Shown in pieces: positions 1 to 9,154 of a stretch of DNA of 64,000 bases. The DNA is from Brachyspira sp. SAP_772 (lineage in GTDB: Bacteria; Spirochaetota; Brachyspiria; Brachyspirales; Brachyspiraceae). Under the pieces are notes generated by a model. The model ran no database searches and was not told the DNA's origin. It saw nothing but the letters and a program-made list of their open reading frames with translations. A program made the position numbers and the translations under genes. Position 1 is the stretch's first letter. The number at the start of each line of letters is the position of its first letter. The stretch spans positions 310,001 through 374,000 of the forward strand of contig NZ_VYIX01000001.1 of the NCBI RefSeq assembly GCF_009755885.1, given 5' to 3'.

Positions 1-68
1 CCGCTTTTTGCAAATAATGTGGAGCTAAATATTAGAATTGTTATTAGAATTTTTAATATATTTTTCAT
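1..68 (-). CDS. Secreted protein, N-terminal fragment
   Basis: Only the first 22 codons lie in the window; the gene continues off the left edge. They read as a classic signal peptide: two lysines (MKNILK), a hydrophobic stretch of Ile/Leu/Thr, then Ser-Ser-Thr-Leu-Phe-Ala before Lys-Ser, consistent with signal peptidase I cleavage after Ala. An AAGG lies 6 bases upstream of the ATG. The mature protein is not visible, so no function can be given. A chance ORF is possible, but the signal-peptide pattern and ribosome-binding site argue for a real gene. Confidence 0.65.
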   Translation of the reverse strand, partial: MKNILKILITILIFSSTLFAKS

Positions 69-437
69 TAGTGCCTTATATTGTTGTATTTGATTTAAAA
101 CATTTATTTAAATATAACAAATTTTTTTATAATTACAATTTTTTAAATTTAAAAATGATAATTTTTTATGAAATTAATATTTTTATATTGAACCTATATT
201 CTTCAAATATGATTTGTGAAGAACTGTACTTTTTTTATAAATTATACTACATATAAAAATAGAAAATAATATAATTTAGTGTTATTTTTTATTTGCACTT
301 TCATAAAGAGTAGGCCAATAGTAAAACTTTTTGTGGTGTAAAAAAGTTGAATAAAATAAAAAACAATATAGATATTTATTGATTTAGGTTTCAATTATAT
401 ATCTTTAGAGGTTGCTGCAAAAATAACAAAAACATAA
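69..437. other. Intergenic, AT-rich, one repeat-type hairpin
   Basis: This gap separates the start of the secreted protein from the 3' end of the 106-residue unknown. It is almost pure A/T and the reading frame crossing its left part is low-complexity Phe/Ile/Tyr/Asn without a ribosome-binding site. The only structure seen is a hairpin of the dispersed repeat family near 325-348. No RNA gene was recognised. Confidence 0.6.
325..348. repeat. Hairpin of the dispersed repeat family
   Basis: AACTTTTT is followed after 7 bases by AAAAAAGTT, giving an 8-bp stem. A GCACTTT motif lies about 30 bases to the left, matching in reverse the AAAAAGTGCAAA flank of the other family members. This is the shortest and least GC-rich copy and could be a decayed one. 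Confidence 0.45.
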
Positions 438-758
438 TCAATAATCTAATTTTATAAGATAATCAATTTTATCTACAAGCTTAGAGAATGGTCGCTCTAC
501 GTTTATCATTGAGTTTTCTAATGCATTTCCATTTTCATCTTCTATATATATCTCATAAAATAATTCTTTATGATCTTCTTTATTTTCAAATGTTAACCTT
601 ATAAAAATGAAATCATTTATATTAATTCTATCTAATTTTGGTTCGTATTCAAGCTTTTTTATCTCTTTGCTTAATAATTCTTTACCTAAATTTTCTACTA
701 CAACATTGTATATAGATTCTAATTCTTTTCTTATATAATGAACGTTATTGTCAAACAT
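438..758 (-). CDS. Hypothetical protein, 106 residues
   Basis: I do not recognise this small protein. It is soluble and charged, has no signal peptide or membrane segment, and begins MFDNNVHYIRKELESIY, suggesting an N-terminal helix followed by beta-rich sequence (residues 45-80, FIFIRLTF and ELFYEIYIEDENG). A GAGG lies 5 bases before the ATG. It follows the SurA/PpiD-like gene by only 17 bases on the same strand, so the two are probably co-transcribed. A link to envelope protein folding is suggested by position alone. Confidence 0.7.
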   Translation of the reverse strand: MFDNNVHYIRKELESIYNVVVENLGKELLSKEIKKLEYEPKLDRININDFIFIRLTFENKEDHKELFYEIYIEDENGNALENSMINVERPFSKLVDKIDYLIKLDY

Positions 759-775
759 AAATACCTCTCTATTTT

Positions 776-2239
776 TTATCTTATTTCATGTCTCTTTATT
801 CTTGCTTCTTCAATACTTCTATTTTCCCATTCAATAGATACATTAGCAACAGTTGTGTTTAATAATTCTCTTCTTGCAGTATTTTTTTGAGCTGTATCTA
901 ATGATGCTAGTTTGTTTATATCTGCCTTTTCTTCTGATAAAACCTTTATAACAGCAACTCCATTATTTAATTTTATAACTTCACTTTTATCTCCTACATT
1001 CAAAGAAAATACAGTGCTGTTGAATATAGGGCTAGATGAATCTGGGATAACATTTCCATCTGCAGCATTAACTAAACCTTGACCATAAGCAAATGGTGCT
1101 GAAGATTTGTAGTATTTAATATTTCCATTATTATTTAAAGCAGCGAAGTTATTGTTGTTTGAAACAGCATTTTTTAATACTTCTACTTGTTTAGCCTTTT
1201 CTGCTTCAATCAATACTTTAAGATTATCATTTAAATAACTATCTCTTAAAACACCAGCATTAACATCTGTGTATTTTTCTGGTAATCTTATATCATTAAC
1301 TAATACAACATAGTAAACACCATTAACATTAATAGGAGAAAGTACAATATTTGTTTGAGTGTTTGTAAATACTCTATCTGCTATATTTTTATCTATTTCC
1401 ATTCTTGTAACATAACCTAAATGATATTCATTTGTATATATACTTTTTTCTTTTGCAGTTTTATCAAATAAAGTAATATCATTTTTTAGTGTTTTGTATA
1501 CATTTTCAGCATCTTTAGCATTAGCAAGAAGTATCCAAGATATATCTGCCTGTACAAAATTAGTTTTATTGTCATTAAAATATTTGTCTATATCTACTTC
1601 AAGTATATCAGCATTTCTTACTATATCTGATGCATCTATATAAAGCATCTCAATATCTCTTTTTGTTGAATTTTTTATATATTCTCTTTCTAGTTCTAAA
1701 GAATTAATTTTAACACCATTAAATAACTCTAAAGCTATGGTTTGAGCCATAACTGTTTCTTTTAAATCTTTTTCTATTCTAATTTTTTCTGCTTGAGGCG
1801 TATTTTTAATAAAAGCATCATAAGCCATTTGGTTATAATTACCATTACTGTCTATAAATTGGCTTTGCATATATTGAAGTATTATTTTGTCACTTACAGT
1901 TATATTTTTTGCTGCCAAATCATCTAAAAGTATAGTAGTAACAGCTCTTCTAAAAGCCAAATCCTCTATATTATTATATATATCAGCATTCATAGGTATA
2001 CCAAATTGCTGATAATAGCTCTCTATTTCTCTAAAAGCTTTTCCATAAGGGCTTGTAGAAGTATAATATATAGGAGTACCATTAACAGAGCCTATTGTAG
2101 GAGTTCTCTGACTTCCTGTAGTATCTATTACCAAAAAATATACTATAAGCAAAATAGATACAGCAGATACCCCAAGCCATTGCAAAGTTTTAACTACAGG
2201 GCTCTTTTTTTTGATTGCTATTTTTTTATTAGATGACAT
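776..2239 (-). CDS. Membrane-anchored SurA/PpiD-like foldase
   Basis: A 487-residue protein with a short basic cytoplasmic start (KKIAIKKKSP), one membrane segment at about residues 20-38, and a large extracytoplasmic part. The segment around residues 50-180 resembles the SurA/PpiD N-terminal chaperone domain: an IGSVNGTPI strand, then helices with RRAVTTILLDDLAA. Later regions have the spacing of PpiC-type parvulin domains (HLGYVTRMEIDKNIADRVF, then VLSPINVNGVYYVVLVNDI), but I cannot show that the active-site residues are intact. Likely role: folding or quality control of exported and outer-membrane proteins from the inner membrane. GAGG is 8 bases upstream of the ATG. It lies 96 bases downstream of the recombinase gene. 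Confidence 0.75.
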   Translation of the reverse strand: MSSNKKIAIKKKSPVVKTLQWLGVSAVSILLIVYFLVIDTTGSQRTPTIGSVNGTPIYYTSTSPYGKAFREIESYYQQFGIPMNADIYNNIEDLAFRRAVTTILLDDLAAKNITVSDKIILQYMQSQFIDSNGNYNQMAYDAFIKNTPQAEKIRIEKDLKETVMAQTIALELFNGVKINSLELEREYIKNSTKRDIEMLYIDASDIVRNADILEVDIDKYFNDNKTNFVQADISWILLANAKDAENVYKTLKNDITLFDKTAKEKSIYTNEYHLGYVTRMEIDKNIADRVFTNTQTNIVLSPINVNGVYYVVLVNDIRLPEKYTDVNAGVLRDSYLNDNLKVLIEAEKAKQVEVLKNAVSNNNNFAALNNNGNIKYYKSSAPFAYGQGLVNAADGNVIPDSSSPIFNSTVFSLNVGDKSEVIKLNNGVAVIKVLSEEKADINKLASLDTAQKNTARRELLNTTVANVSIEWENRSIEEARIKRHEIR

Positions 2240-2335
2240 TTATTTAACCTCAATGATTTTTTTATTAATTAACTTTAATATGTTAATTATATAAAAAAGA
2301 TTCCAAAAAATCAAGTAATTTTCTATTGGCATGTT

Positions 2336-3259
2336 TTATTTTGAATGAGGATGTGCTCTATTATATACTTCAAAAAGTCTGTCATTTGTAACATGGGTAT
2401 ATCTTTGAGTTGTTGATATGCTTTCATGACCTAGTAATTCTTGAACGCCTCTAATTTCAGCATTATTATTTAGAAGATGTGTGGCAAATGTATGCCTTAA
2501 AGTGTGCGGAGAGAAATCTATACTAATATTAGCCATTCTCATAAGCCTTTTCATTGAATTTCTAACACTCCTGTCGCTTATGGGCTGACCGAATCTGTTT
2601 ACAAATAAATAATTATTGTCTTCTCCATACTCTCTTTGTATAATTGCCCTTTTTTGCATGTATAAATCCCAATTATCATATATTATAGGGATTAAAGGTA
2701 TCTCTCTAACCTTCGAACCTTTACCAAGTATTCTTAAAGTTTTAGAGCCTTTATGCATCATATTAAGTTTAATAGATATTAATTCTGATGCTCTTAAACC
2801 TATAGCATACATAAATATAGCCATCATCTTATCTCTTATAATAGTAAAATCATTATCATCATCTATCTCTAATATTTTATCTATATCATTGAGCGATAAG
2901 AATTTTGCTATATGTTCTTCTCTTTTTGGGCTTTTCATGTTTATTATTCTTGTTTTATCTGAGTAGCCGTTTCTTATTAAGTATTTATAGAACTTCTTTA
3001 TAGATGAAAGATGTCTTGAAGTTGTGGCATTTTTTAATTTTTTACTCTTTAAAGATGCAAAATAATCTCTTATAGTATAGTGAGTAGCATCATTAAAATC
3101 TATATTATTATCTTCTAAGAATTTTATATATTCTTTTAAGTCTTTAGTATAACTATTGATTGTATGAGCAGCATAATTTAAAGTTTGTAAATAATCAGCA
3201 AACTCTTCCAATAGATTTTCTAGCTCATTAGTTTCTATCCTTTTTAATTGATTTTCCAT
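2336..3259 (-). CDS. Tyrosine recombinase, XerC/XerD type
   Basis: Site-specific recombinase of the size of XerC/XerD (about 307 residues). The N-terminal SAM-like domain (residues 10-100, LNYAAHTINSYTKDLKEYI) is followed by the catalytic domain. The catalytic signature is visible: Arg in YAIGLRASELISI, Lys in LGKGSKVREIPL, HTLRHTFATHLL (His and Arg of the HxxR box), LLGHESISTTQRYTHV (His and the nucleophile Tyr). The ATG chosen has AAAGGG 7 bases upstream; a TTG two codons earlier is less likely. As the sequence has no adjacent integrase cargo or attachment site, the housekeeping role of resolving chromosome dimers is more likely than phage integration. XerC and XerD cannot be told apart here. 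Confidence 0.88.
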   Translation of the reverse strand: MENQLKRIETNELENLLEEFADYLQTLNYAAHTINSYTKDLKEYIKFLEDNNIDFNDATHYTIRDYFASLKSKKLKNATTSRHLSSIKKFYKYLIRNGYSDKTRIINMKSPKREEHIAKFLSLNDIDKILEIDDDNDFTIIRDKMMAIFMYAIGLRASELISIKLNMMHKGSKTLRILGKGSKVREIPLIPIIYDNWDLYMQKRAIIQREYGEDNNYLFVNRFGQPISDRSVRNSMKRLMRMANISIDFSPHTLRHTFATHLLNNNAEIRGVQELLGHESISTTQRYTHVTNDRLFEVYNRAHPHSK

Positions 3260-3355
3260 AAACAAACCCTTTTAATATAGTACTTAAATAATTATCGAAA
3301 GTTTTATTTATAAATTGATTAAGTATGTTAACTAGAGTGAAATTTTATTTTTTTA

Positions 3356-6300
3356 TTAATCGTATTTTCTTTTTATATCAAACCTATTTCTAAAACTTGA
3401 ATATACAGCAGGTATTATTATAAGGGTAAATACTGTAGAAAAGATCAGCCCCCCGCAAACTGCAGTAGCTAATGGTTTATACATCTCTGTTCCATTTCCC
3501 ACTTTTAGCATCATAGGAAGCATACCTAAAATAGTAGTTAAAGAGGTCATAAGCACTGGTTTTAATCTTCTCTTGCAAGCTCTTAAAGCTGATTCATTCC
3601 AAGAAATATCCTCTTCTAATACAACTTTATTCATATAATCTATTAAAACTATTCCATTGTTTACAACTATACCAACAAGCATTATAATACCTATTGCACT
3701 ATAAACATTCAAAGTCTCCCCGCTAATATAAAGAAATATTAATGCCCCAAACAAAGCAAAAGGCACAGATAAAGATATTACAAAAGGCGTGATATATGAC
3801 TCAAATTGCCCTGCTATTATAGCATAAACAAACACTATAGCCATTATTAACGATATTAATAATTGCTGAAAAGATTCCTGCATATCCTCATAATCGCCTG
3901 AAAAATTTACTAAAAATCCGCTTGGTATATATATTTTATTTAATTCTTCTCTTATATCTGCTATTATCTCATTTACAGCCCTTCCATATGAACTAGCTGT
4001 TATTTCTATTATCCTGTTATCATTTTTTCTATTTATTTCTGTAGGGCCTGTTGATTTAGATATTTGTACTACAGAAGATATTGGTATAATATTTGTTCCT
4101 GTTGGTATCATCAATTTATATACACCGTCTATATTTTCTCTTGTACTGTCTTCAAGTCTTACCACTATATCAGAATCTATATATAAAGAGTTTTCTAATG
4201 TCATAGTGCTTGCTACTGTTCCGCTAAAAGATGTACGAATTATGCTTCCTATGGTATCTAAGCTAATTCCTATTTTTGATACTAAATCTCTGTTTATAGT
4301 AAATAATATTTCATGATTTGAGTCATCTTCTTTTATAAGTACATTTCTTATCCCATCTACTTTAGAAACAGCATTAATAACATTGCTTGCCACATCATAG
4401 CCCATGTCTAAATTATCTCCAACTAATTCTATTATAATAGAGCTATAATTTTTAGGCTTTCCCATTGCAACATTTTCTGAGTTTAATTCTATTCTTCCGG
4501 GGTAGCCGTTTACTTTATTTCTTATCTCTTCTATATAATAATTAATATCTTTCTCTCTTCCTTTTTCTCTGTCTATTAATTTTACTCTTACCTCTCCATG
4601 ATGTTCATTTCTTCCTGTTCTCACTCTTGTTTCATAATAATCTATATTTTCTCCAACACTGTTTTCTATATCATCTTCCATTCTATCAATAAATAAGTCT
4701 GTAAATTGCACCCTCGTTCCAACTGGCATTCTCAATCTCGATATTATAGTGCCAGCGTCAGACACAGGGTATCCTTCTTTTGGTATTTTTATGAGCATTA
4801 ATATTAGCAAAGAAAATAGTATTGAAAATATTATTAAAAATGATTTTCTTTTATTTTTCATCACTAATGATAATAATGTTAAATAAAACTTTTCTGTTTT
4901 GCTGTGAATATTATTTTGAAAAAATGTCTCTAATTTTGTAAACTTAAAAGTGTTGTTTTTTATTCTAGAAGCAAGTAAAGGCACTATTGTGATAGCAACA
5001 AAAAGAGAAGTTAATAACGATATTGATACAGTTAAGCATAAATCACTAAACATTTGCTCAACTTGTCCTTTAACAAATAAAAACGGCAAAAAAACTGATA
5101 CGCTTGTTAGAGTTGATGCTGTTATTGCTACAGAAACCTCGCTAGCACCATTTACAGAGGCTTTTATATTATCTATTATATTATTAGAGTCTTTATTATG
5201 TATAAAAATATTTTCAAGAACAACTATAGAGTTATCGAGCATCATTCCAACGCCAAGAACTAACCCAGAAAGAGAGATAATATTTATTGATATATCCAAA
5301 AAATACATTAATATAAATGTTGTTATTACTGATATTGGTATTGATATTGATATTATAATAACGCTTTTTATATCCCATAAATATATCATAAGAATTATTA
5401 TAGCAAATAAAGCTCCTTGCCATATTGTGCTTATTACATTTTTTATTGAGTTATTTATTGTATCAGAGCTATTAAATAATACTTTATAATACACACCATA
5501 AGGCAAATCCATTGTTTCTAATCTTTTATTAACATCTCTTGATATTTGTATGATATTAGCACCAGATTCTTTTGTTATAGCCACACTTACTGCTTTCTGT
5601 CCGTTAATTCTTACTATCTCAGCTTCATCATCATAATATTCATACACATTTGCTATATCTCTTATTTTTACAGGAAATATATTATCTTTTAAAGCTACTA
5701 CTACATTTTCTATATCATTTATATTTCTAAACTCACCTTTAGTTCTTATTCCATATTTATAAACACCCTCATAGGTTTCACCTCCAACTATATTTTGATT
5801 TTCTAGAGAGAGTGTTTTTACTATATCATTAATATTTATAAAATAGGCATTTAATCTGTTTAGGTTTATATCCACATAAATAGTTTTTTTAAGTCCGCCT
5901 CTTATCTCTGTTTGTGCTACTCCTTCAATTTGCTCTAATGATGTGAGTATTCTGCTGTCTATTAAATCATATAAGGCACTTAAATTATCAATACCAAAAA
6001 ATGCTATCTCCATTATAGGGCTAGCATCGCTTGAAAACTTTGAAATATTAGGGTTATCAACATCATCAGGCAACTCGCTTCTTATCATATCTATTGCTTC
6101 TCTGATGTCATCTGCAGCAGTTTGTAAATCTGTGCCCCAATTAAACTCTATTTCTACATTTGATTCTGATTCTTTTGATTTTGATTTTATGTTTTTTACG
6201 TTATTAACTGAAGATATAGCACTTTCTATTAACCTTGTAACATTTTTTTCAACTTCTTCTGGTGCTGAGTTTTCGTATACTGTTTTTACGCTTATAATAG

Positions 6301-6430
6301 GAATCTCCATATTTGGTAAATAATCTACTTTTAATTTAGATATACTTACAAATCCTATTATAAATACAGAAACTAAAGTAACAGATACTGTAGTAGGTTT
6401 GTTTATTATAAATAATATAAACTTTTTCAT
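3356..6430 (-). CDS. RND-family efflux transporter (AcrB-like)
   Basis: Inner-membrane proton-driven pump of about 1024 residues, the family's usual length. It shows the RND layout: one N-terminal membrane helix (MKKFILFIINKPTTVS), a large periplasmic domain, six helices, a second periplasmic domain, and five C-terminal helices. Helix 4 has GVGMMLDNSIVVLENI with the proton-relay acidic residue, and the second half has GIVVNNGIVLIDYMN. The ATG chosen begins the normal RND N-terminus; a TTG 25 codons upstream would add an extra hydrophobic stretch and is unlikely. No membrane-fusion protein or TolC-like gene is next to it, so partners must be encoded elsewhere or it works alone. It could export drugs, metals or lipids; the sequence does not decide which. 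Confidence 0.9.
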   Translation of the reverse strand: MKKFILFIINKPTTVSVTLVSVFIIGFVSISKLKVDYLPNMEIPIISVKTVYENSAPEEVEKNVTRLIESAISSVNNVKNIKSKSKESESNVEIEFNWGTDLQTAADDIREAIDMIRSELPDDVDNPNISKFSSDASPIMEIAFFGIDNLSALYDLIDSRILTSLEQIEGVAQTEIRGGLKKTIYVDINLNRLNAYFININDIVKTLSLENQNIVGGETYEGVYKYGIRTKGEFRNINDIENVVVALKDNIFPVKIRDIANVYEYYDDEAEIVRINGQKAVSVAITKESGANIIQISRDVNKRLETMDLPYGVYYKVLFNSSDTINNSIKNVISTIWQGALFAIIILMIYLWDIKSVIIISISIPISVITTFILMYFLDISINIISLSGLVLGVGMMLDNSIVVLENIFIHNKDSNNIIDNIKASVNGASEVSVAITASTLTSVSVFLPFLFVKGQVEQMFSDLCLTVSISLLTSLFVAITIVPLLASRIKNNTFKFTKLETFFQNNIHSKTEKFYLTLLSLVMKNKRKSFLIIFSILFSLLILMLIKIPKEGYPVSDAGTIISRLRMPVGTRVQFTDLFIDRMEDDIENSVGENIDYYETRVRTGRNEHHGEVRVKLIDREKGREKDINYYIEEIRNKVNGYPGRIELNSENVAMGKPKNYSSIIIELVGDNLDMGYDVASNVINAVSKVDGIRNVLIKEDDSNHEILFTINRDLVSKIGISLDTIGSIIRTSFSGTVASTMTLENSLYIDSDIVVRLEDSTRENIDGVYKLMIPTGTNIIPISSVVQISKSTGPTEINRKNDNRIIEITASSYGRAVNEIIADIREELNKIYIPSGFLVNFSGDYEDMQESFQQLLISLIMAIVFVYAIIAGQFESYITPFVISLSVPFALFGALIFLYISGETLNVYSAIGIIMLVGIVVNNGIVLIDYMNKVVLEEDISWNESALRACKRRLKPVLMTSLTTILGMLPMMLKVGNGTEMYKPLATAVCGGLIFSTVFTLIIIPAVYSSFRNRFDIKRKYD

Positions 6431-6481
6431 GTTTTTATATATAGAAATGATTATATTTATATATAAAAAAATATTCAAGTA

Positions 6482-6503
6482 GAACAATGAATAATTATTG
6501 TTC
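6482..6503. promoter_or_regulatory. Inverted repeat between RND pump and popT
   Basis: GAACAAT and ATTGTTC arms (7 bp) are separated by 8 bases in the divergent region, 52 bases upstream of the RND start codon. The size fits a TetR- or MarR-type operator. No regulator gene is adjacent, so the assignment is a guess from position. Confidence 0.3.
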
Positions 6504-6677
6504 AATATATATTATATAAAACAGAGTAAATTACACAATAATAAAAAAATATATATTATTTTTGTAAAAAATGTAAATAAAATGTAAAACAATACTTGAT
6601 AAAAATTATTTATTAATATATCATCACTTTCCAAAATAGAGTTATTTAATAAAAATTATAGAGGTTTATTAAAAATT

Positions 6678-7532
6678 ATGAAAATTATAGGTAATTATAT
6701 ATATACAATTATTAAAGGTTTTATAATAGGAGCTTCAATGCTTGTACCGGGGTTCAGCGGCGGCACTATGGCTATGATACTTGGAATATATGATAAATTA
6801 ATAGCTTCTTTAAGCGGTATACTAACTTTCTCAAAAAATGAAAACTATATTTCAAAAAATAAACTCAACTTTTTGTTTTTAATATTTTTTTGTGCGGGTT
6901 CTGTTTTGGGTATGGTGATAATTTCAAAGCCTTTATCAAACTTAATAGAAAAATATTATACGGTCTCTTCTTTCTTTTTTATGGGGGCTGCACTTGGGGG
7001 CTTTAATACGGTGTATAATAAAACTAAATCTTATAAATTCGATTTTTTAAGTATTGTATATATTTTATTGGGTGCTGCTATAGTATATTTAATATCAATA
7101 ATACCAGAAGGTTTTTTTAGCAGCGGTGGCAACAGAAGCGAGACATTCATGTATTTTATACTTGTAGTTGCAGGGTTAATTGTGGCAATAGCAATGATAC
7201 TTCCGGGTATAAGTGTGTCATATATGTTTTTGCTTTTGGGAATATATAAAGAGACTATTGATGCAGTTCATAATTTATATTTTCCATATTTGATTCCTTT
7301 AGCTATAGGAAGCATTTTAGGGGTTGTGCTTACTACAAAACTGCTTGAATATTGGATGGAGCATTATGTGAAATCGTCTTATTTAATAATATCAGGCTTT
7401 GTATTAGGCTCTATTATACAGGTATTTCCCGGGCTTCCAAAAGGCATTGAATGGGCTTTATGTCCTATAATGTTTTTAGCAGCCTATTTTTTAATAAGGC
7501 TCTTACAGAGATTTGACCCTGATAATAGATAA
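6678..7532 (+). CDS. DUF368 polyprenyl-phosphate translocase (PopT-like)
   Basis: A 284-residue polytopic membrane protein of the DUF368 family, whose characterised members (PopT) return undecaprenyl phosphate across the membrane for reuse in peptidoglycan and glycan synthesis. The family signature is visible near the start, GASMLVPGFSGGTMAMILGIYDKLI, and is repeated in the second half as AIAMILPGISVSYMFLLLGIYKETI, giving the inverted two-repeat layout of the family. About eight membrane segments are predicted by eye. The ATG has only a distant GAGG. A decayed copy of its last 297 bases lies 1.6 kb downstream. Its carrier-recycling role fits the neighbouring cell-envelope genes (murC, rfaE2). 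Confidence 0.85.
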   Translation: MKIIGNYIYTIIKGFIIGASMLVPGFSGGTMAMILGIYDKLIASLSGILTFSKNENYISKNKLNFLFLIFFCAGSVLGMVIISKPLSNLIEKYYTVSSFFFMGAALGGFNTVYNKTKSYKFDFLSIVYILLGAAIVYLISIIPEGFFSSGGNRSETFMYFILVVAGLIVAIAMILPGISVSYMFLLLGIYKETIDAVHNLYFPYLIPLAIGSILGVVLTTKLLEYWMEHYVKSSYLIISGFVLGSIIQVFPGLPKGIEWALCPIMFLAAYFLIRLLQRFDPDNR

Positions 7533-7587
7533 TATATACCTAAACAACTACATTTTGTAAAAAATTATTTTCTTATTTTTATTATTA

Positions 7588-7713
7588 GTGGTGACTAGCC
7601 CCCTGCGAAGCGTGCCCTTAGGGTACACACCCCCACTTCTTTTGCGACTGAAAGGAGTCCTTCAGGGCGACCGAAAGAAGTGCCCTTGTGGCGTGCCACA
7701 AAGAAGCAAAAAG
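7588..7713 (+). repeat. GC-rich dispersed repeat, copy A
   Basis: This block is far more GC-rich than its surroundings. It contains CTTCTTTT ... AAAGAAG arms, the internal motif GGGCGACCGAAAGAAGTG, and a perfect small hairpin TTGTGGC-GT-GCCACAA (7686-7701). It is nearly the reverse complement of the block at 38494-38627, about 31 kb away. A 60-codon frame across it is not a credible gene: its product is set by the repeat and has no homologue I recognise. Confidence 0.8.
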
Positions 7714-7790
7714 TCTATATTTGGGTTTAATTTAATAAAGTATCTTACATGTAATACAATTTTAGTATAATTTAGCACTAATTTTATACT

Positions 7791-7935
7791 TGCACTTTTT
7801 GGTTCTTTTGACGAAGTCCGCACCGCGACTGAAAGGAGTGCCTGCGACCGTAGGAAGTACCTTTAGGTATGGGTGCGAGCTGCGGGAAAAAGAACAACAA
7901 AAAAATTGACAAACTTAAAAATTTTTAGTATATAT
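7791..7935 (-). repeat. Dispersed hairpin repeat, copy B
   Basis: Reading on the minus strand, the order is TTTTTAAG-rich module, GTTCTTTTT-type arm, GC-rich insert and AAAAGAACCAAAAAGTGCAA flank. On the plus strand GTTCTTTT (7803-7810) pairs with AAAAGAAC (7888-7895) around a GC-rich 77-base insert containing GCGACTGAAAGGAGTG, shared with copy A. The right edge carries the ACTTAAAAATTTTTAGTATATA module that also occurs at 38336-38365. It sits at a convergent gene junction. Confidence 0.75.
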
Positions 7936-7945
7936 GGGCTTGATA

Positions 7946-8569
7946 TTATTCATAAGTTACTTTCATATTATATACATTAAAATAGTATGGATATCTGCTA
8001 AAAAGTTCTATATCAAAAGTTTTTGTATTGTTATTTATTTCTTTAAAATTTTTTATTTTTTTACTGCCATTTAAATAAAAATCCATTTTTAAAAATGAGT
8101 TTATATTTCTTTCAGTTATTTCATCAAAAATATTTTTATTTATTTTGATTGTGAATGTTTTATTTTCTTTTAGAGATTTATAATTATTGTATCCGTCTGT
8201 AATTTCTAAATTAAATAGAGTAGGGTATATATTTATTTTGTATGTATTTAATATACGCCCTAACTTAATTATATTTATTTCTAATATTTTTATATTGTAT
8301 TTTTGATTTTGTTTTGTACTTATTTTTAATTCTATATTCGCATCTCTGTCAAATGTCTTAATAAATAAATTATTAGTATCGAAATTATCATCTTCTAAAA
8401 ACAGATTATAATTATATTCATATTTATGAAAACCGATTATATTTGATTTTTCTCTGTATATATCATAACCATCATATTTTAATTCGCTTAATTTATAAAT
8501 ATCCTCTGGCATAATAGAATAAGCATTTAAACAATAAATGAATATTATAAAAATGAAATGCTTTATCAT
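7946..8569 (-). CDS. Hypothetical secreted protein, 207 residues
   Basis: I do not recognise this protein. The N-terminus (MIKHFIFIIFIYCLNAYSIM) is a likely signal peptide; the Cys at residue 13 is not in a good lipobox. The rest is rich in Asn, Tyr, Ile and Lys and alternates short beta-strand-like segments, without obvious motifs. It begins 8 bases after the DUF1877 gene on the same strand, so the two are probably co-transcribed. The pair is bracketed by the intact DUF368 gene and its decayed copy. Confidence 0.65.
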   Translation of the reverse strand: MIKHFIFIIFIYCLNAYSIMPEDIYKLSELKYDGYDIYREKSNIIGFHKYEYNYNLFLEDDNFDTNNLFIKTFDRDANIELKISTKQNQKYNIKILEINIIKLGRILNTYKINIYPTLFNLEITDGYNNYKSLKENKTFTIKINKNIFDEITERNINSFLKMDFYLNGSKKIKNFKEINNNTKTFDIELFSRYPYYFNVYNMKVTYE

Positions 8570-8577
8570 TGCATTAT

Positions 8578-9093
8578 TTATTGATCTACTGTAAATATAA
8601 CGGCTCTATTAACTTCTGAAGCATTTTTCCAAAACTCTATACTTCTATAAAAATAATCCCAAGTATATTCAAAATCTTCATCGCTTAGAGGATATTCATA
8701 ATCTTTCTCATCTATTTTAAAATATTTTTCTTTGAACTTTTCTTTTGTTATAGTTTCTATTTTTGAGGCAATATCTTTTACTATATTAGCTTTTTTTAAT
8801 GTGATAATATAATCTTCCTCATCATCGCCATTTCCGTATAAAACCTCTCCTCCCATTATAATAGAACCAAAAGGATAATTATCATCACCGAATACTAAAA
8901 GCCCATCATTAGAAAGACATCTATGCATAGCGTCCCAAGATTTATCAAGCTCATAAATATATTTTGTATGCTTTTCAAAATATATTTCTTCTAAGTCTTC
9001 AGAAATAAAATCAGGTCTTTCAAACCTTGAAGTTTTTAATAATTTATTTACATCTTTATCGCTTAAAGCAAAGAATACACCAAGACAACCCAT
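8578..9093 (-). CDS. DUF1877 (YfbM-like) protein
   Basis: A 171-residue soluble protein beginning MGCLGVFFALSDKDVNKLL, the start typical of the DUF1877/YfbM family, followed by the family's core YELDKSWDAMHRCLSNDGLL at about residues 48-67 and an acidic, Tyr-rich C-terminal half. No biochemical role is established for the family that I can state with confidence. It is often found as scattered single genes, sometimes near toxin-immunity clusters. It is the first gene of a two-gene unit. Confidence 0.75.
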   Translation of the reverse strand: MGCLGVFFALSDKDVNKLLKTSRFERPDFISEDLEEIYFEKHTKYIYELDKSWDAMHRCLSNDGLLVFGDDNYPFGSIIMGGEVLYGNGDDEEDYIITLKKANIVKDIASKIETITKEKFKEKYFKIDEKDYEYPLSDEDFEYTWDYFYRSIEFWKNASEVNRAVIFTVDQ

Positions 9094-9154
9094 ATATCAC
9101 CTCAATAAATAATTATTTATTATATAATATATAAGAAAAATAATTATTGTCAAA

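Noticed and set aside
38-256. A 72-codon plus-strand frame at the left edge
   Set aside because: Low-complexity Phe/Ile/Tyr/Asn product typical of random AT-rich DNA, and it overlaps a minus-strand signal peptide start.
2336-3259. The recombinase as sign of a mobile element or integron
   Set aside because: Size and motifs suit XerC/D; no attachment site, cargo, or direct repeats flank it.
7588-7770. A 60-codon plus-strand reading frame after the popT-like gene
   Set aside because: It is the translation of the GC-rich repeat copy A; no ribosome-binding site and no protein pattern.
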